This document shows positions 1-12,280 of a DNA stretch of 64,000 nucleotides, in pieces. Source of the DNA: Sinorhizobium alkalisoli (lineage in GTDB: Bacteria; Pseudomonadota; Alphaproteobacteria; Rhizobiales; Rhizobiaceae); NCBI RefSeq assembly GCF_008932245.1, contig NZ_CP034909.1:1798001-1862000 (forward strand), in the 5' to 3' direction. The notes beneath the pieces were generated by a model. It searched no databases. It was not told the DNA's origin and saw only the letters and a program-made list of their open reading frames with translations. Each line of letters opens with the position of its first letter. Position 1 is the first letter of the stretch. The translations under genes and the position numbers were made by a program.

Positions 1-1921
1 AGCGCCGCGCCATGTAGTGCAGGGCCTTCCAGTGGCCGCCATAGTCGAGGCTCGACCAGGAGGCGACCGGCCAGGTGTCGTTGAGCTGCCAATAGAGCGT
101 GCCCATGCAATGGGGCTTCAGCGAGCGCCAATAGTCCACGGCGGTGCGGATCGCCAGCCCCTGCTGGATCTGGCTGAGATAGACGAAACTCGGGAAATCC
201 TTGGGGAAGCGGAAATAACGGAACATCGTGCCGGCAATCCGCTCGTTGCCGCCGGCATTCTTCTGATGCGCCTCCATCACCGGCGAGGCGATGTTGAGGT
301 CGCGCGCTTCGGCAAACCTTCGGATCACCGGCATGGATGTATAGGACTGGAAGCCGAATTCCGAACAGAAGCGCGGCCGCACCGTCCGATAGGTATCGAA
401 GGACCTGTTCTCGTGCCAGACGGACCAGTAGTGCATGTCGCCGGAGCCGTCGGCATGCCAGGCATCGCCGAAATCCAGGTAACCGACGGACGGGCTCGAC
501 GGCCACCAGATCGCCTCTGGACAGGCCGCCTTCATCGCCGTCTCGATCGTTCGGTTGAGGCGGTCATAGGAAACGAGATAGCGGTCGCGGTCCTTGCGGC
601 TTTCCTCGAACCAGGCTAGGGCGCCGACGAGCTCGTTGTCGCCGCACCAGAGCGCGATCGACGGATGCGACGCGAGCCGCTTCACCTGATAGCCCACTTC
701 CGCCGCGACGTGTTCCAGGAAATCCGGCGTCGAAGGGTAGAGATTGCAGGCGAACATGAAGTCCTGCCAGACCATGAGACCGAGCCGGTCGCAGTGATCG
801 TAGAACCAGTCCGGCTCGTAGAAGCCGCCGCCCCAGACGCGGATCATGTTCATATTGGCGTCGACGGCCGATTGCAGGAGATCTTCGACGCCCTCGGGCG
901 CAACCCGCGCCATCAGCGCATCCGCCGGTATCCAGTTGGCGCCGCGGCAGAAGATGTCGCGGCCGTTGACGCGGAAGGCGAAGCGACTGCCCGCCTCGTC
1001 GCGGTCGGTCACCAGTTCGATCGTCCTGAAGCCGATTTGCCGCGTCACCACTTCCTCGGGCGTTTCGACCGTCAACATCGACAGCGCCTGTTCGCCGCTG
1101 CCGGCCGGCCACCAGCGCTTCGGCTCCGCGACGCTGAACACGTGCGTGATGTGCGTCTCGCCGGCGGCGGCCGCCAAGTCCAGGCGCTCGCGTTGCCCGT
1201 CAAGCTCGAAATGGATCGGCACGATACCGGGATCGCGGGCAAAAAGCGTGACCGTCACCTGCAGGTCGACCGAGCCGTCATCGAGCCAGACCTGACGCGT
1301 CGTCACATGCTCGATGCGCGCCGTCTCCAGCCGGCAAAGCGCCAGCGTCCCATAAATGCCGAGTGGCGCGATCGCGATGTTCCAGTCCCAGCCGAAATGG
1401 CATTGCGGCTTGCGCAGCATATTGCCATTGGCGATCGGCGAGTTGCCCTCGTGATAGGGCACGCGGAAGGGCTGTTCGGCCTGGCGCCTTGCCCCTTCAG
1501 CAATCGAGGAATGGAGCAGCACGCGGATGCGGTTCTCCCCGGCAACAAGCGCGCCCGACACATCCGGACGGTAGCGGCGGAAGCAATTCTCCGCCTCCAG
1601 CACCAGCCGGTCATTGACGTGGATCGAAGCCACCGTGTCGATGCTTTCGAAATCGAGATACCAGTAGCCGCCGAGATCGTCCGCATCGATCACGACGGTG
1701 CGTTCGAGCACCCAGTCCTTCTGTGCCACCCATTGCACCTCGGCCTCGTTGCGGCCGCGATAGGGGTCGGGGATGATGCCGGCGTGCTGCAGCGCACTGT
1801 GCACGTCGCCCGGCAGCGCGATCGTCAGCGCATGGCTGTTGTCCGCGGAGGCGAGCAGCCAATCGCCGGAAAGATCGATGCGGATCGCGTCGCCGTTCAG
1901 GGTCTCGGGAGGCATGTCCAT
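1..1921 (-). CDS. beta-mannosidase, glycoside hydrolase family 2 (3' end beyond window)
   Basis: Cytoplasmic GH2 enzyme that probably removes mannose from the non-reducing end of beta-manno-oligosaccharides. About 640 codons are visible and the C-terminus lies off the left edge. The N-terminal half is the GH2 sugar-binding/jelly-roll part (motif FGWDWN near residue 150). The TIM-barrel part carries the acid/base motif WCGDNE near residue 430 and the nucleophile motif CSEFGF near 521, typical of beta-mannosidases. The ATG at 1921 (MDMPPE) is chosen; a second in-frame ATG is at 1915. No strong ribosome binding site is seen. It lies 131 nt downstream of an ABC sugar transporter on the same strand, so the imported sugar is likely a beta-mannoside. 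The family is clear; the exact substrate is inferred. Confidence 0.85.
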   Translation of the reverse strand, partial: MDMPPETLNGDAIRIDLSGDWLLASADNSHALTIALPGDVHSALQHAGIIPDPYRGRNEAEVQWVAQKDWVLERTVVIDADDLGGYWYLDFESIDTVASIHVNDRLVLEAENCFRRYRPDVSGALVAGENRIRVLLHSSIAEGARRQAEQPFRVPYHEGNSPIANGNMLRKPQCHFGWDWNIAIAPLGIYGTLALCRLETARIEHVTTRQVWLDDGSVDLQVTVTLFARDPGIVPIHFELDGQRERLDLAAAAGETHITHVFSVAEPKRWWPAGSGEQALSMLTVETPEEVVTRQIGFRTIELVTDRDEAGSRFAFRVNGRDIFCRGANWIPADALMARVAPEGVEDLLQSAVDANMNMIRVWGGGFYEPDWFYDHCDRLGLMVWQDFMFACNLYPSTPDFLEHVAAEVGYQVKRLASHPSIALWCGDNELVGALAWFEESRKDRDRYLVSYDRLNRTIETAMKAACPEAIWWPSSPSVGYLDFGDAWHADGSGDMHYWSVWHENRSFDTYRTVRPRFCSEFGFQSYTSMPVIRRFAEARDLNIASPVMEAHQKNAGGNERIAGTMFRYFRFPKDFPSFVYLSQIQQGLAIRTAVDYWRSLKPHCMGTLYWQLNDTWPVASWSSLDYGGHWKALHYMARR

Positions 1922-2052
1922 TATCCATTCGTGACCGGCGGCGGTCGCCGGGATACTGTCCTCGGCCGGGCGCTTTCAAAAGCCCGGCCGGCTTGAAGTG
2001 GCTGGGGCGGGATGCGGGGAAACAACGCCGCTTCTCCCACTCCCGTCGGCTG

Positions 2053-3135
2053 TCAAAGACGGTTCTCGGTGGCTGCGTCGAAGATCGAGGCGACCCCCAT
2101 GTCGAAGGAGAGCCGCACCGTGCTGCCGGGCGGATAGCGGCGCTGACCGGCAATCCTGACCGACATGGATTGCCCGGCGAGCTTCAGCCACAGGAGGTTG
2201 TCGGCGCCCATCGGCTCTTCGATGTCGACCGTGGCCTCGTGCACCTCGCCGGTCCCGGCCTCGTCGACCTTGACATGCTCCGGACGCAGGCCGAGCACCA
2301 CCTTTTGTCCCGGCTGCAGCCGCCTGCGTGCGGGATAGGCGGTGACGTCGAAGGCGACGCCTCCTACGCGCACGACGCTGCGGCCTTCCCTCGCCTCCAC
2401 CTCGCCGCGGAAGAAGTTCATCGACGGCGAACCGATGAAGCCGGCGACGAAGAGATTTTCCGGCGCATTGTAGATCGTCATCGGATCGGCAAGCTGCTGG
2501 ATAACTCCGCTCTTCATCACCGCAATGCGATCGGCGAGCGTCAGCGCCTCGATCTGGTCGTGGGTGACATAGATCATCGTGTTCTTCAGCGACTGGTGCA
2601 GCCGCTTGATTTCGACGCGCAGTTCCGAGCGCAGCTTGGCGTCGAGGTTCGAAAGCGGCTCGTCGAAGAGGAAGACGTCGACATCGCGCACCAGCGCCCG
2701 GCCGATCGCGACGCGCTGGCGCTGGCCGCCGGAAAGTTCTGAAGGCTTGCGCTTGAGCAGCGGCTGGATCTGCAGGATTTCCGCCGCCCGATTCACCCGC
2801 TTGTCGATTTCCGGCTGCGGCACTTTGGCAACCTTCAGGCCGAAGGAGAGGTTCTTCTCGACCGACATCTGCGGATAGAGCGCATAGGACTGGAACACCA
2901 TGCCGATGCCGCGGTCTTTCGGTTCCTCCCAGGTGACGTTGCGATCATGGATGAAGATCTGCCCGTCGGTGACGTCGAGCAGTCCGGCGACGCAATTGAG
3001 CAGCGTCGACTTGCCGCAACCGGACGAACCGAGCAGGACGAGAAACTCGCCGTGATCGATGTCGAGATTGAGCTTGTCGAGGACCGTGACGGCGCCGAAG
3101 CTCAAGGAAAGATCCCTGACGGAAACGCTGGTCAT
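2053..3135 (-). CDS. ABC sugar transporter ATP-binding protein (MalK/UgpC type)
   Basis: A 360-residue ATPase that energises the importer encoded by the three genes upstream. The N-terminal nucleotide-binding domain has Walker A GSSGCGKST near residue 36, the signature LSGGQRQR near 138, Walker B VFLFDEPLSNLD and a switch histidine in YVTHDQ. Residues 240-360 form the TOBE/OB-fold extension seen in MalK/UgpC proteins (LGLRPEHV motif). Length is normal for the family. Its start lies 6 nt after the stop of the second permease, so the genes form one operon: binding protein, two permeases, ATPase, probably followed by the beta-mannosidase. Such ATPases are often shared between sugar systems, so the substrate comes from context. 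Confidence 0.93.
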   Translation of the reverse strand: MTSVSVRDLSLSFGAVTVLDKLNLDIDHGEFLVLLGSSGCGKSTLLNCVAGLLDVTDGQIFIHDRNVTWEEPKDRGIGMVFQSYALYPQMSVEKNLSFGLKVAKVPQPEIDKRVNRAAEILQIQPLLKRKPSELSGGQRQRVAIGRALVRDVDVFLFDEPLSNLDAKLRSELRVEIKRLHQSLKNTMIYVTHDQIEALTLADRIAVMKSGVIQQLADPMTIYNAPENLFVAGFIGSPSMNFFRGEVEAREGRSVVRVGGVAFDVTAYPARRRLQPGQKVVLGLRPEHVKVDEAGTGEVHEATVDIEEPMGADNLLWLKLAGQSMSVRIAGQRRYPPGSTVRLSFDMGVASIFDAATENRL

Positions 3136-3141
3136 GCTTGC

Positions 3142-4083
3142 TTATCCTTTCACTGCGCCGGCTGCGATGCCGCGGACGAACAGGCGGCCCGAAACGAAGT
3201 AGACCGTCAGCGGCACGAGGCCGGTCAGGATCGTTGCTGCCATGTTGACGTTGTATTCCTTCACGCCCTGGACCGAGTTGACGATGTTGTTGAGCTGCAC
3301 GGTCATCGGGTAGTATTCGGGCCGGGTGAAGACCACGCCGAACAGGAAGTCGTTCCAGATGCCGGTCACCTGCAGGATCATCGCGACGACGAAGATCGGC
3401 AGCGACATCGGCAGCATGATCTTCAGGTAGATCGTCCAGAAACCGGCGCCGTCGACGCGCGCCGCCTTGAACAACTCCTCCGGCAGGGCGGCGAAATAAT
3501 TGCGGAAGAGCAACGTCAGGATCGGCATGCCGAAGATCGTGTGGACGATCACGAGGCCGGTCAGGGTGCCGTAGACGCCCATTTCCCTCAGCACGATGAC
3601 GATCGGGTAGATCATCACCTGGTAGGGAATGAAAGCGCCGACGATCAGGATTGTGAAGAAGAGATCGGCGCCCTTGAAGCGCCAGTTCGCCAGCGCATAG
3701 CCGTTCACCGACGCGACCGCGATCGAGATGATTACGGAAGGCACGGTGATGCGGACCGAATTCCAGAACCCCCGCGAAAGCCCATCGCAATTGAGCCCGG
3801 TGCAGGCCTCGGCCCAGGCCTTTACCCACGGCTGGAACGTGACCTCCAGCGGCGGCGCGAAGATATTGCCGACGCGGATCTCCGGCATGCCCTTGAGCGA
3901 GGTCACGATCATGACATAGAGCGGCAGCAGGTAATAGAGCGATACGACGATCAGCGTGCCGTAGACGATGATGTTGCGGCGCGAGAGCGTCCGTTTCGGC
4001 TTGGCGCCGCGCGGGCCGTCCTCGTGTTTGGCCCCAACCGTATCGACGGAGAGAGCCATGCTGTTCTTGGCGATGTTATCCAC
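3142..4083 (-). CDS. ABC sugar transporter permease (MalG type)
   Basis: Inner-membrane permease with six predicted helices and the EAA-type loop near the C-terminus (ELFKAARVDGAGFWTIYLKI). It forms the translocation pore with the permease encoded just upstream. The open frame extends to 4125, but the GTG at 4083 (VDNIAKNS) is preferred: it overlaps the stop of the upstream permease by 8 nt (GTGGATAA), a usual sign of translational coupling. An ATG at 4065 (MALSVDT) is another possibility. The GTG start gives 313 residues, slightly longer than typical MalG-like proteins because of a hydrophilic N-terminal tail of about 35 residues. Confidence 0.9.
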   Translation of the reverse strand: MDNIAKNSMALSVDTVGAKHEDGPRGAKPKRTLSRRNIIVYGTLIVVSLYYLLPLYVMIVTSLKGMPEIRVGNIFAPPLEVTFQPWVKAWAEACTGLNCDGLSRGFWNSVRITVPSVIISIAVASVNGYALANWRFKGADLFFTILIVGAFIPYQVMIYPIVIVLREMGVYGTLTGLVIVHTIFGMPILTLLFRNYFAALPEELFKAARVDGAGFWTIYLKIMLPMSLPIFVVAMILQVTGIWNDFLFGVVFTRPEYYPMTVQLNNIVNSVQGVKEYNVNMAATILTGLVPLTVYFVSGRLFVRGIAAGAVKG

Positions 4084-4984
4084 GCTTGCGGCCCCCTCCG
4101 AATTCGAGATACGCCCACGGCACAATGATGATGGCGACGGTCAGAAGCATCATGGTCGAGGCGGCGAAGCCCTGGCCGAGGTTCTGGGCGAGGAACATGT
4201 AGTCGTAGACATATTTGGCGGGCACCTCCGAGGCGATGCCGGGTCCGCCGCTCGTCTGCGCCACCACGAGGTCGTAGACCTTGACGATGCCGCTGGCGAT
4301 GATGACGAGCGTCGTGATGATGACGCCGCGCATCATCGGGATGATAATGAGGACGTAGGTTTTCCACATCGGGATGCCGTCGACGCGCGCGGCCTTCCAG
4401 ATATCCTCGTCGATGCCGCGTAGCCCCGCGAGCATCAGGCACATGACGAGGCCCGTGCCCTGCCAGAGCGCCGCGATGAGGATGCCGTAGATGACGATGT
4501 CGGCGTCGTAGAGCGGATCGAAGGAAAAGCTCTCCCAACCAAGGGACCGCACGATCGACTGGATGCCGTATTGCGGATTGAGCAGCCATTGCCAGACCAG
4601 GCCCGTGACGATGAAGGACAGGGCGAAGGGGTAGAGCATGATGGTGCGGAAGGTATTTTCGAAACGGATCTTCTGATCCATCAGCGCCGCGAGCACGAAG
4701 CCGATCACCAGGCTGAAGACCAGTGAGAAGAAGCCGAAAATGGCCAGATTCTGGATCGAGATGATCCAGCGCGGCGCCGCCCATAGCCGCTCGTATTGGT
4801 CGAGCCCGACGAAGGAAAGGCGCGGCAGGAGCTTCGAGTTGGTGAAGGAATAGACGACCGTCCACAGCGTGCCGCCGAGGAAGATGACCATGGCCGTCAG
4901 GATCATCGGGATAGAGGCGATCTTCGCATTCAGGTTGCGCAGCCACTGGTTCGGTCGACCCGAACCCCGTGTTAGAACTGTCAT
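4076..4984 (-). CDS. ABC sugar transporter permease (MalF/UgpA type)
   Basis: First membrane subunit of the sugar importer, with six predicted transmembrane segments and the EAA loop (DIWKAARVDGIPMWKTYVLI). The frame is open to 5098, but the ATG at 4984 (MTVLTRGSG) has a strong Shine-Dalgarno (GGAGGAGGG) 3 nt upstream, giving 302 residues. The open extension reads through an intercistronic hairpin and looks non-coding. It overlaps the next permease by 8 nt. Expression relative to the binding protein may be set by the hairpin at 5121-5143. Confidence 0.92.
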   Translation of the reverse strand: MTVLTRGSGRPNQWLRNLNAKIASIPMILTAMVIFLGGTLWTVVYSFTNSKLLPRLSFVGLDQYERLWAAPRWIISIQNLAIFGFFSLVFSLVIGFVLAALMDQKIRFENTFRTIMLYPFALSFIVTGLVWQWLLNPQYGIQSIVRSLGWESFSFDPLYDADIVIYGILIAALWQGTGLVMCLMLAGLRGIDEDIWKAARVDGIPMWKTYVLIIIPMMRGVIITTLVIIASGIVKVYDLVVAQTSGGPGIASEVPAKYVYDYMFLAQNLGQGFAASTMMLLTVAIIIVPWAYLEFGGGRKRG

Positions 4985-5120
4985 GTTCCCTCCTCCGGAA
5001 CTGCAATGGTTTTCGGTGGCGGGCAGCCCGGCGCCTTGGGCGCACGCCCGAAACCTGCCAAATCGCGCCCCGCCCTCGTGCGCCAATGCCGCGATCAAGC
5101 CCGCAATGGGGCTCGTGGCC

Positions 5121-5143
5121 GGCCCCGCGACAAAGGCGGGGCC
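5121..5143 (-). promoter_or_regulatory. intercistronic stem-loop after the binding-protein gene
   Basis: GGCCCCGC and GCGGGGCC form a perfect 8-bp stem around a 7-nt loop, starting 15 nt after the stop of the solute-binding-protein gene and 137 nt before the permease start. No T-run follows on the minus strand, so it is not a full terminator. In ABC operons such hairpins typically stabilise the mRNA of the binding protein or reduce read-through to the permeases; that role is inferred here. Confidence 0.5.
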
Positions 5144-5158
5144 GTCATGCGCCAGACC

Positions 5159-6394
5159 TCAATCCGCCGCCGCGATGATGTCCGCGAACCGCTTCTGGGC
5201 GTCTTCCGGTGTCATGGAGGGGTTGGCGAAGAACTCGGAGAAGAGGTCCTCCTTCTGCTTCTGGCTGTCCGGCGAAAGCAACTGGTCCGTGCCCTGGATG
5301 ACATTGCCCTTGGCAAGGATGTCGAGGCCCTTCCGCATGCAGTCATTGGCCGCCGCAAGATCGACATCGCCGCGAACAGGCAACGAGCCCTTCTTCAAAT
5401 TGAAAGCGACCTGGGTTTCGGGCTTCAGCAGGGTCGAGGCGAGCACCTCCTGTGCCTTCGACTTTTCTTCGTCGTCGAGCACCGGGAAATAGAAAGCATC
5501 GCCGCCGGTCGAGATCACCTCATTGACGCCGAGGCCCGGCAGGCAGGTGTAGTCGACGCCGGCTTTCTTGCCCGCAACCTGGAACTCCCCCTGGGCCCAG
5601 TCGCCCATGATCTGGCCGCCCGCCTTGCCCGTGATCACGAGGTTCGTCGCCTGGTTCCAGTCCTGGACATTGCTGCCCTTCGACATGCGGCGCGCGTCGT
5701 CGGCGGCCTTGAAGACCTTGGCTATTTCCGGCCCGGCGGCCACTTCCTCGTCCTTCTTGGCGAAAACCTGCTCGAACACGTCCTTGCCGGCAATCGCCAC
5801 CATCAGCACGTCGAAGGCGCCGGCCGCCTGCCAGGGCTGACCGCCAAGCGCCAGGGGGATGATCCCGGCTTTTTCGAGCGCCGGCGCGGCGGCGACGAAC
5901 TCGTCCCAGTTCTTCGGTACAGCCACGCCCGCCTGTTCGAAGGCGGCATTGGAAAGCCACAACCACTGCCAGGAATGGATATTGACCGGGGCGCAGTAGA
6001 TCTTGCCTTCGATCGTGCAGGAATCGAGCAGGCTCGAGGGCTTGACGATGTCTCGCCAATGCTCGCGTTCGGCGACATCGCTCAGGTCGCGCATCAGCCC
6101 GGCCTCGACCAGTTCCTCCGCCTGGCGACCGTGATTGAACTGCGTTGCCCCCATCGGGTCGCCGCCGGTGATGCGGCTGATCATGATCGGTCGCGCCGTG
6201 CCGCCGGAACCCGCGATCGCGCCGTCGACCCATTTGTTGCCGGTCGCATCGAAGGCCTTTGCCAGTTCGGCGACCGCCGCGGCTTCGCCGCCGGAGGTCC
6301 ACCAATGCGTGACCTCCAGGTCGGTGGCGTTGGCTGCACCGAACGGCAGAGCGACGGTGACAGCCAGAGCGCCAGCCAGAGAACGTAATTTCAT
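5159..6394 (-). CDS. ABC sugar transporter periplasmic binding protein
   Basis: A 411-residue family-1 extracellular solute-binding protein. It begins with a Sec signal peptide (hydrophobic core SLAGALAVTVALPFGAANA, cleavage near residue 23) and continues with the WWTSGGEA motif common in sugar-binding proteins of Rhizobiaceae. It captures a mono- or oligosaccharide in the periplasm and delivers it to the two permeases downstream. The ATG at 6394 has a good ribosome binding site (GGGAGGAGAC). It is the first gene of the operon and is divergent from the LacI gene; the perfect palindrome at 6412-6421 lies between promoter and start. Beta-mannoside specificity is inferred from the downstream beta-mannosidase. 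Confidence 0.92.
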   Translation of the reverse strand: MKLRSLAGALAVTVALPFGAANATDLEVTHWWTSGGEAAAVAELAKAFDATGNKWVDGAIAGSGGTARPIMISRITGGDPMGATQFNHGRQAEELVEAGLMRDLSDVAEREHWRDIVKPSSLLDSCTIEGKIYCAPVNIHSWQWLWLSNAAFEQAGVAVPKNWDEFVAAAPALEKAGIIPLALGGQPWQAAGAFDVLMVAIAGKDVFEQVFAKKDEEVAAGPEIAKVFKAADDARRMSKGSNVQDWNQATNLVITGKAGGQIMGDWAQGEFQVAGKKAGVDYTCLPGLGVNEVISTGGDAFYFPVLDDEEKSKAQEVLASTLLKPETQVAFNLKKGSLPVRGDVDLAAANDCMRKGLDILAKGNVIQGTDQLLSPDSQKQKEDLFSEFFANPSMTPEDAQKRFADIIAAAD

Positions 6395-6411
6395 GAGTCT
6401 CCTCCCTCACT

Positions 6412-6421
6412 GTAACGTTAC
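6412..6421. promoter_or_regulatory. candidate LacI-family operator upstream of the binding-protein gene
   Basis: GTAACGTTAC is a perfect 10-bp palindrome with a central CG, as in many LacI-family operators. It lies 18 nt upstream of the ATG at 6394 and overlaps the expected transcription start. The related site CTGTATCGTTACAG at 6731-6744 precedes the LacI gene; both contain TGTAWCGTTAC. Confidence 0.6.
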
Positions 6422-6428
6422 CGTAAAA

Positions 6429-6457
6429 AACTTAGATCAAACGATTTACAGAAGCAA
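6429..6457 (-). promoter_or_regulatory. candidate sigma70 promoter for the sugar ABC operon
   Basis: On the minus strand TTGCTT (6457-6452) and TAAGTT (6434-6429) are separated by exactly 17 nt, a plausible -35/-10 pair. The predicted start falls next to the palindromic operator at 6412-6421, which would fit repression by LacI-type binding. The remaining divergent region to 6857 holds a second operator candidate and nothing else recognised. Confidence 0.4.
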
Positions 6458-6730
6458 CAGCCACAACGGAGGTTTTAAAATTAAAGTTGTGATACCCGCA
6501 ATGCGTGCGCCGCGGTGGACTGAAGCGGCGCGACCATAGGTACCGCCAAGCGCTGAAAAACACGTGGCCGTGTGGAATAATGGCCTGTATTTCCTTGCAA
6601 TATTCCCGATGACCATACACTCGATCACAAGGAGCCCTTCGCAAGCGCAAAATCGGAGGAAGCAGATGCGGGACTCAACTCTTCGGATACATGCTTTGCA
6701 CTGCAGCAACGAAAATGCTCGACATCCGAC

Positions 6731-6744
6731 CTGTATCGTTACAG
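6731..6744. promoter_or_regulatory. candidate LacI-family operator upstream of the regulator gene
   Basis: CTGTATCGTTACAG has perfect 5-bp arms (CTGTA/TACAG) around TCGT and shares TGTAWCGTTAC with the site at 6412-6421. It lies about 115-135 nt upstream of the LacI start, consistent with autoregulation. This is pattern recognition only. Confidence 0.55.
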
Positions 6745-6878
6745 ATTTTTTAGCGCGGTGCCATTCCGAGCCAATCTGGCGGCCTGCGGCAAATCAGATA
6801 TAAGCGAGGTAAACTCGGGATGGAGCGAAAAAAGTAGCATCAAAGGCGCCTTGGAGAGTGGAGGATTTAGGGAACGGC

Positions 6879-7937
6879 ATGGAAGGCAGGACGAAGAACA
6901 AGCCGGCGGGAGCGCCGCCAGCGGAGGGCGGCAGACCGACGCTGAAGACCATCGCCTTCATGACCGGGCTCGGCATCACCACCGTGTCTCGCGCACTGAA
7001 AGATGCGCCCGACATCGGCGCCGAAACCAAGGAGCGCGTTCGCCTGGTCGCAAAGCAGATCGGCTATCAGCCGAACCGGGCGGGCGTGCGGCTCAGAACC
7101 GGAAAGACCAATGTCATCAGCCTCGTGCTGACGCTCGAGGAAGAGATCATGGGCATTACCAGCCCGATGGTCATCGGCATTACGGATATCCTGGCAGGCA
7201 CACCCTATCACCTGGTCGTAACCCCCTACAGTTCCGCCAAGGATCCGCTCGGGCCCATCCGCTACATTCTCGACACGGGCGCCGCCGACGGCGTCATCAT
7301 ATCGCGAATGGAACCGAATGACCCGCGTGTGACGCTGTTGACGGAACGTCAGTTGCCGTTCGCCACCCATGGACGCACCGAAATGGGCATCGTCCATCCC
7401 TATCACGACTTCGACAACGAGCGCTTCGCCTACGAGGCGGTGCGCAAGCTCGTGGAGCGCGGCCGCCGGCGGCTCGTCCTGCTCGAGCCGCCGCCCCACC
7501 TCTCCTTCCACCAGCACATGCGCACGGGCTTTGAGCGTGGCCTGAAGGATTTCAGCGCCGAGGCCGTGAGCTTTCACCAGGTCAATATCGACCACAGCCT
7601 GAAAACCATCCGCGATGCCTTCGAGGCGCTGATGCGCTCGGATGAAGCGCCGGACGGTATCGTCTCCGGCAGCGGCTCCGGCGCCATCGCGCTGATTGCC
7701 GGACTCGAGGCAGCGGGGAAAAAAGTCGGCGTCGATGCCGACATGGTCTCGAAGGTGCCGAGCGACTTTCTGCGCTGGCTGCGCCCGGAGGTTATCACCA
7801 TGTATGAGGATATCCGCCTCGCCGGCCGCGAGCTCGCCAAGGCGGTGATCGGCCATATCGAAGGCCGCCCGCCGGAAACGCTGCAGAGCCTCAGCCAGCC
7901 GGAATTCCAGGCAACTGCGGCAACGGCGCCCGGCTAA
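6879..7937 (+). CDS. LacI-family transcriptional regulator
   Basis: A repressor-type protein of about 352 residues. The N-terminal helix-turn-helix (TLKTIAFMTGLGITTVSRAL, followed by the hinge GYQPNRAGVRLRTGKTNVI) binds DNA, and the C-terminal periplasmic-binding-like domain should sense a sugar. The frame is open from a GTG at 6858, but the ATG at 6879 (MEGRTKN) has a better-placed AGGGAAC and is preferred. It is divergent from the sugar ABC operon and convergent with the small gene at 7967. Candidate operators at 6412-6421 and 6731-6744 suggest that it controls the importer and itself. The basic, Pro/Ala-rich N-terminal tail of about 20 residues before the HTH is somewhat long. Confidence 0.9.
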   Translation: MEGRTKNKPAGAPPAEGGRPTLKTIAFMTGLGITTVSRALKDAPDIGAETKERVRLVAKQIGYQPNRAGVRLRTGKTNVISLVLTLEEEIMGITSPMVIGITDILAGTPYHLVVTPYSSAKDPLGPIRYILDTGAADGVIISRMEPNDPRVTLLTERQLPFATHGRTEMGIVHPYHDFDNERFAYEAVRKLVERGRRRLVLLEPPPHLSFHQHMRTGFERGLKDFSAEAVSFHQVNIDHSLKTIRDAFEALMRSDEAPDGIVSGSGSGAIALIAGLEAAGKKVGVDADMVSKVPSDFLRWLRPEVITMYEDIRLAGRELAKAVIGHIEGRPPETLQSLSQPEFQATAATAPG

Positions 7938-7964
7938 TATGAAGCCCGATGCGCAGTTTCAATG

Positions 7965-8008
7965 AGTTACAGCGACCTTTGCGCGTCTGAAAAGACGCGC
8001 GGCGCTGC
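7965..8008. repeat. RIME-type repeat, right module only
   Basis: This copy has only the right half of the mosaic element found at 17400, 30457, 40386, 42128, 55892 and 62860. It forms a strong hairpin, GCGCGTCT-gaaa-AGACGCGC, inside CAGCG...CGCTG arms. It sits between the convergent LacI gene and the small gene at 7967-8269 and overlaps the 3' end of the latter. It could serve both as a transcription terminator. Confidence 0.75.
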
Positions 8009-8269
8009 AGTGGCCGGCCAGTATTTGTCGTCGGTGAAATCATGCGGGATGGGATTGAGCTGCTCGAGCTTGTCGGCAACGAATTCGATCTGCATCTTCA
8101 GGTATCGGATCGAACTCGGGATCGGTCTTCCGGTGGCGAGGCTGCGTACCCGGTATTGCTCGTAGCCCGTCGCCCTTATGCGCCGCTCCGCCTCGGCGCG
8201 GATGCCCGTCTGGCTGGTGACAGGCCCGGTTTCGCTGGCTTTGCCCCCTTCGATCACCCTGAACTTCAT
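7967..8269 (-). CDS. small conserved-looking protein of unknown function
   Basis: A 100-residue basic protein (MKFRVIEGGK...) with no recognised domain. The middle part, RIRATGYEQYRVRSLATGRP, resembles a short helical/beta segment rather than low-complexity shadow coding, and codon use fits a real gene. The ATG at 8269 follows a plausible GGAAGGCAGC. Its last ten residues (RVFSDAQRSL) are encoded by the RIME-type repeat at 7965-8008, so the original stop was probably replaced or the gene extended by insertion of the repeat. A distinct function cannot be assigned. Confidence 0.6.
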   Translation of the reverse strand: MKFRVIEGGKASETGPVTSQTGIRAEAERRIRATGYEQYRVRSLATGRPIPSSIRYLKMQIEFVADKLEQLNPIPHDFTDDKYWPATAAPRVFSDAQRSL

Positions 8270-8499
8270 GCTGCCTTCCCGATAGCTCCCTTGTTTGAGA
8301 TACGGTGAGGTTGCCGTGAAAGGGCAACCAGCGCCACCCTTCCTTTGGTAGAGACGAACTAAACCCGATCCGACGCGTTCAGACCGCCGCGTGCCGGCTT
8401 CATAGCACGATTCGCTTGCTGGTCGCCTTGCTCAAACGACTGCTCGCAAGAGCTTACGGCGGCAGAGGACAGCCGTTTGCGCCTCCGAAATCAGCTGTT

Positions 8500-12147
<3,648 letters not shown>

Positions 12148-12212
12148 GATGCGTCCCCTTTTGCTGCCTCGAAATGGAAGCCTGTATATTTTCACATTTC
12201 ATCGATAATTTA

Positions 12213-12230
12213 TTGACAAATCGTCGTCAA
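12213..12230. promoter_or_regulatory. palindrome and candidate promoter between hyuAB and the TRAP operon
   Basis: TTGAC-N8-GTCAA forms perfect 5-bp arms in the AT-rich divergent region. TTGACA within it could also be a -35 box for the TRAP operon, with an AT-rich -10 region 17 nt further on (AATTAA). The site is a reasonable operator for the MarR-like regulator encoded at the end of the TRAP operon. No experimental support is available here. Confidence 0.4.
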
Positions 12231-12280
12231 GACGCAATTAATTCGATGTCAGCAGTCGATCTGCAAAAAGGGGAACAAAT

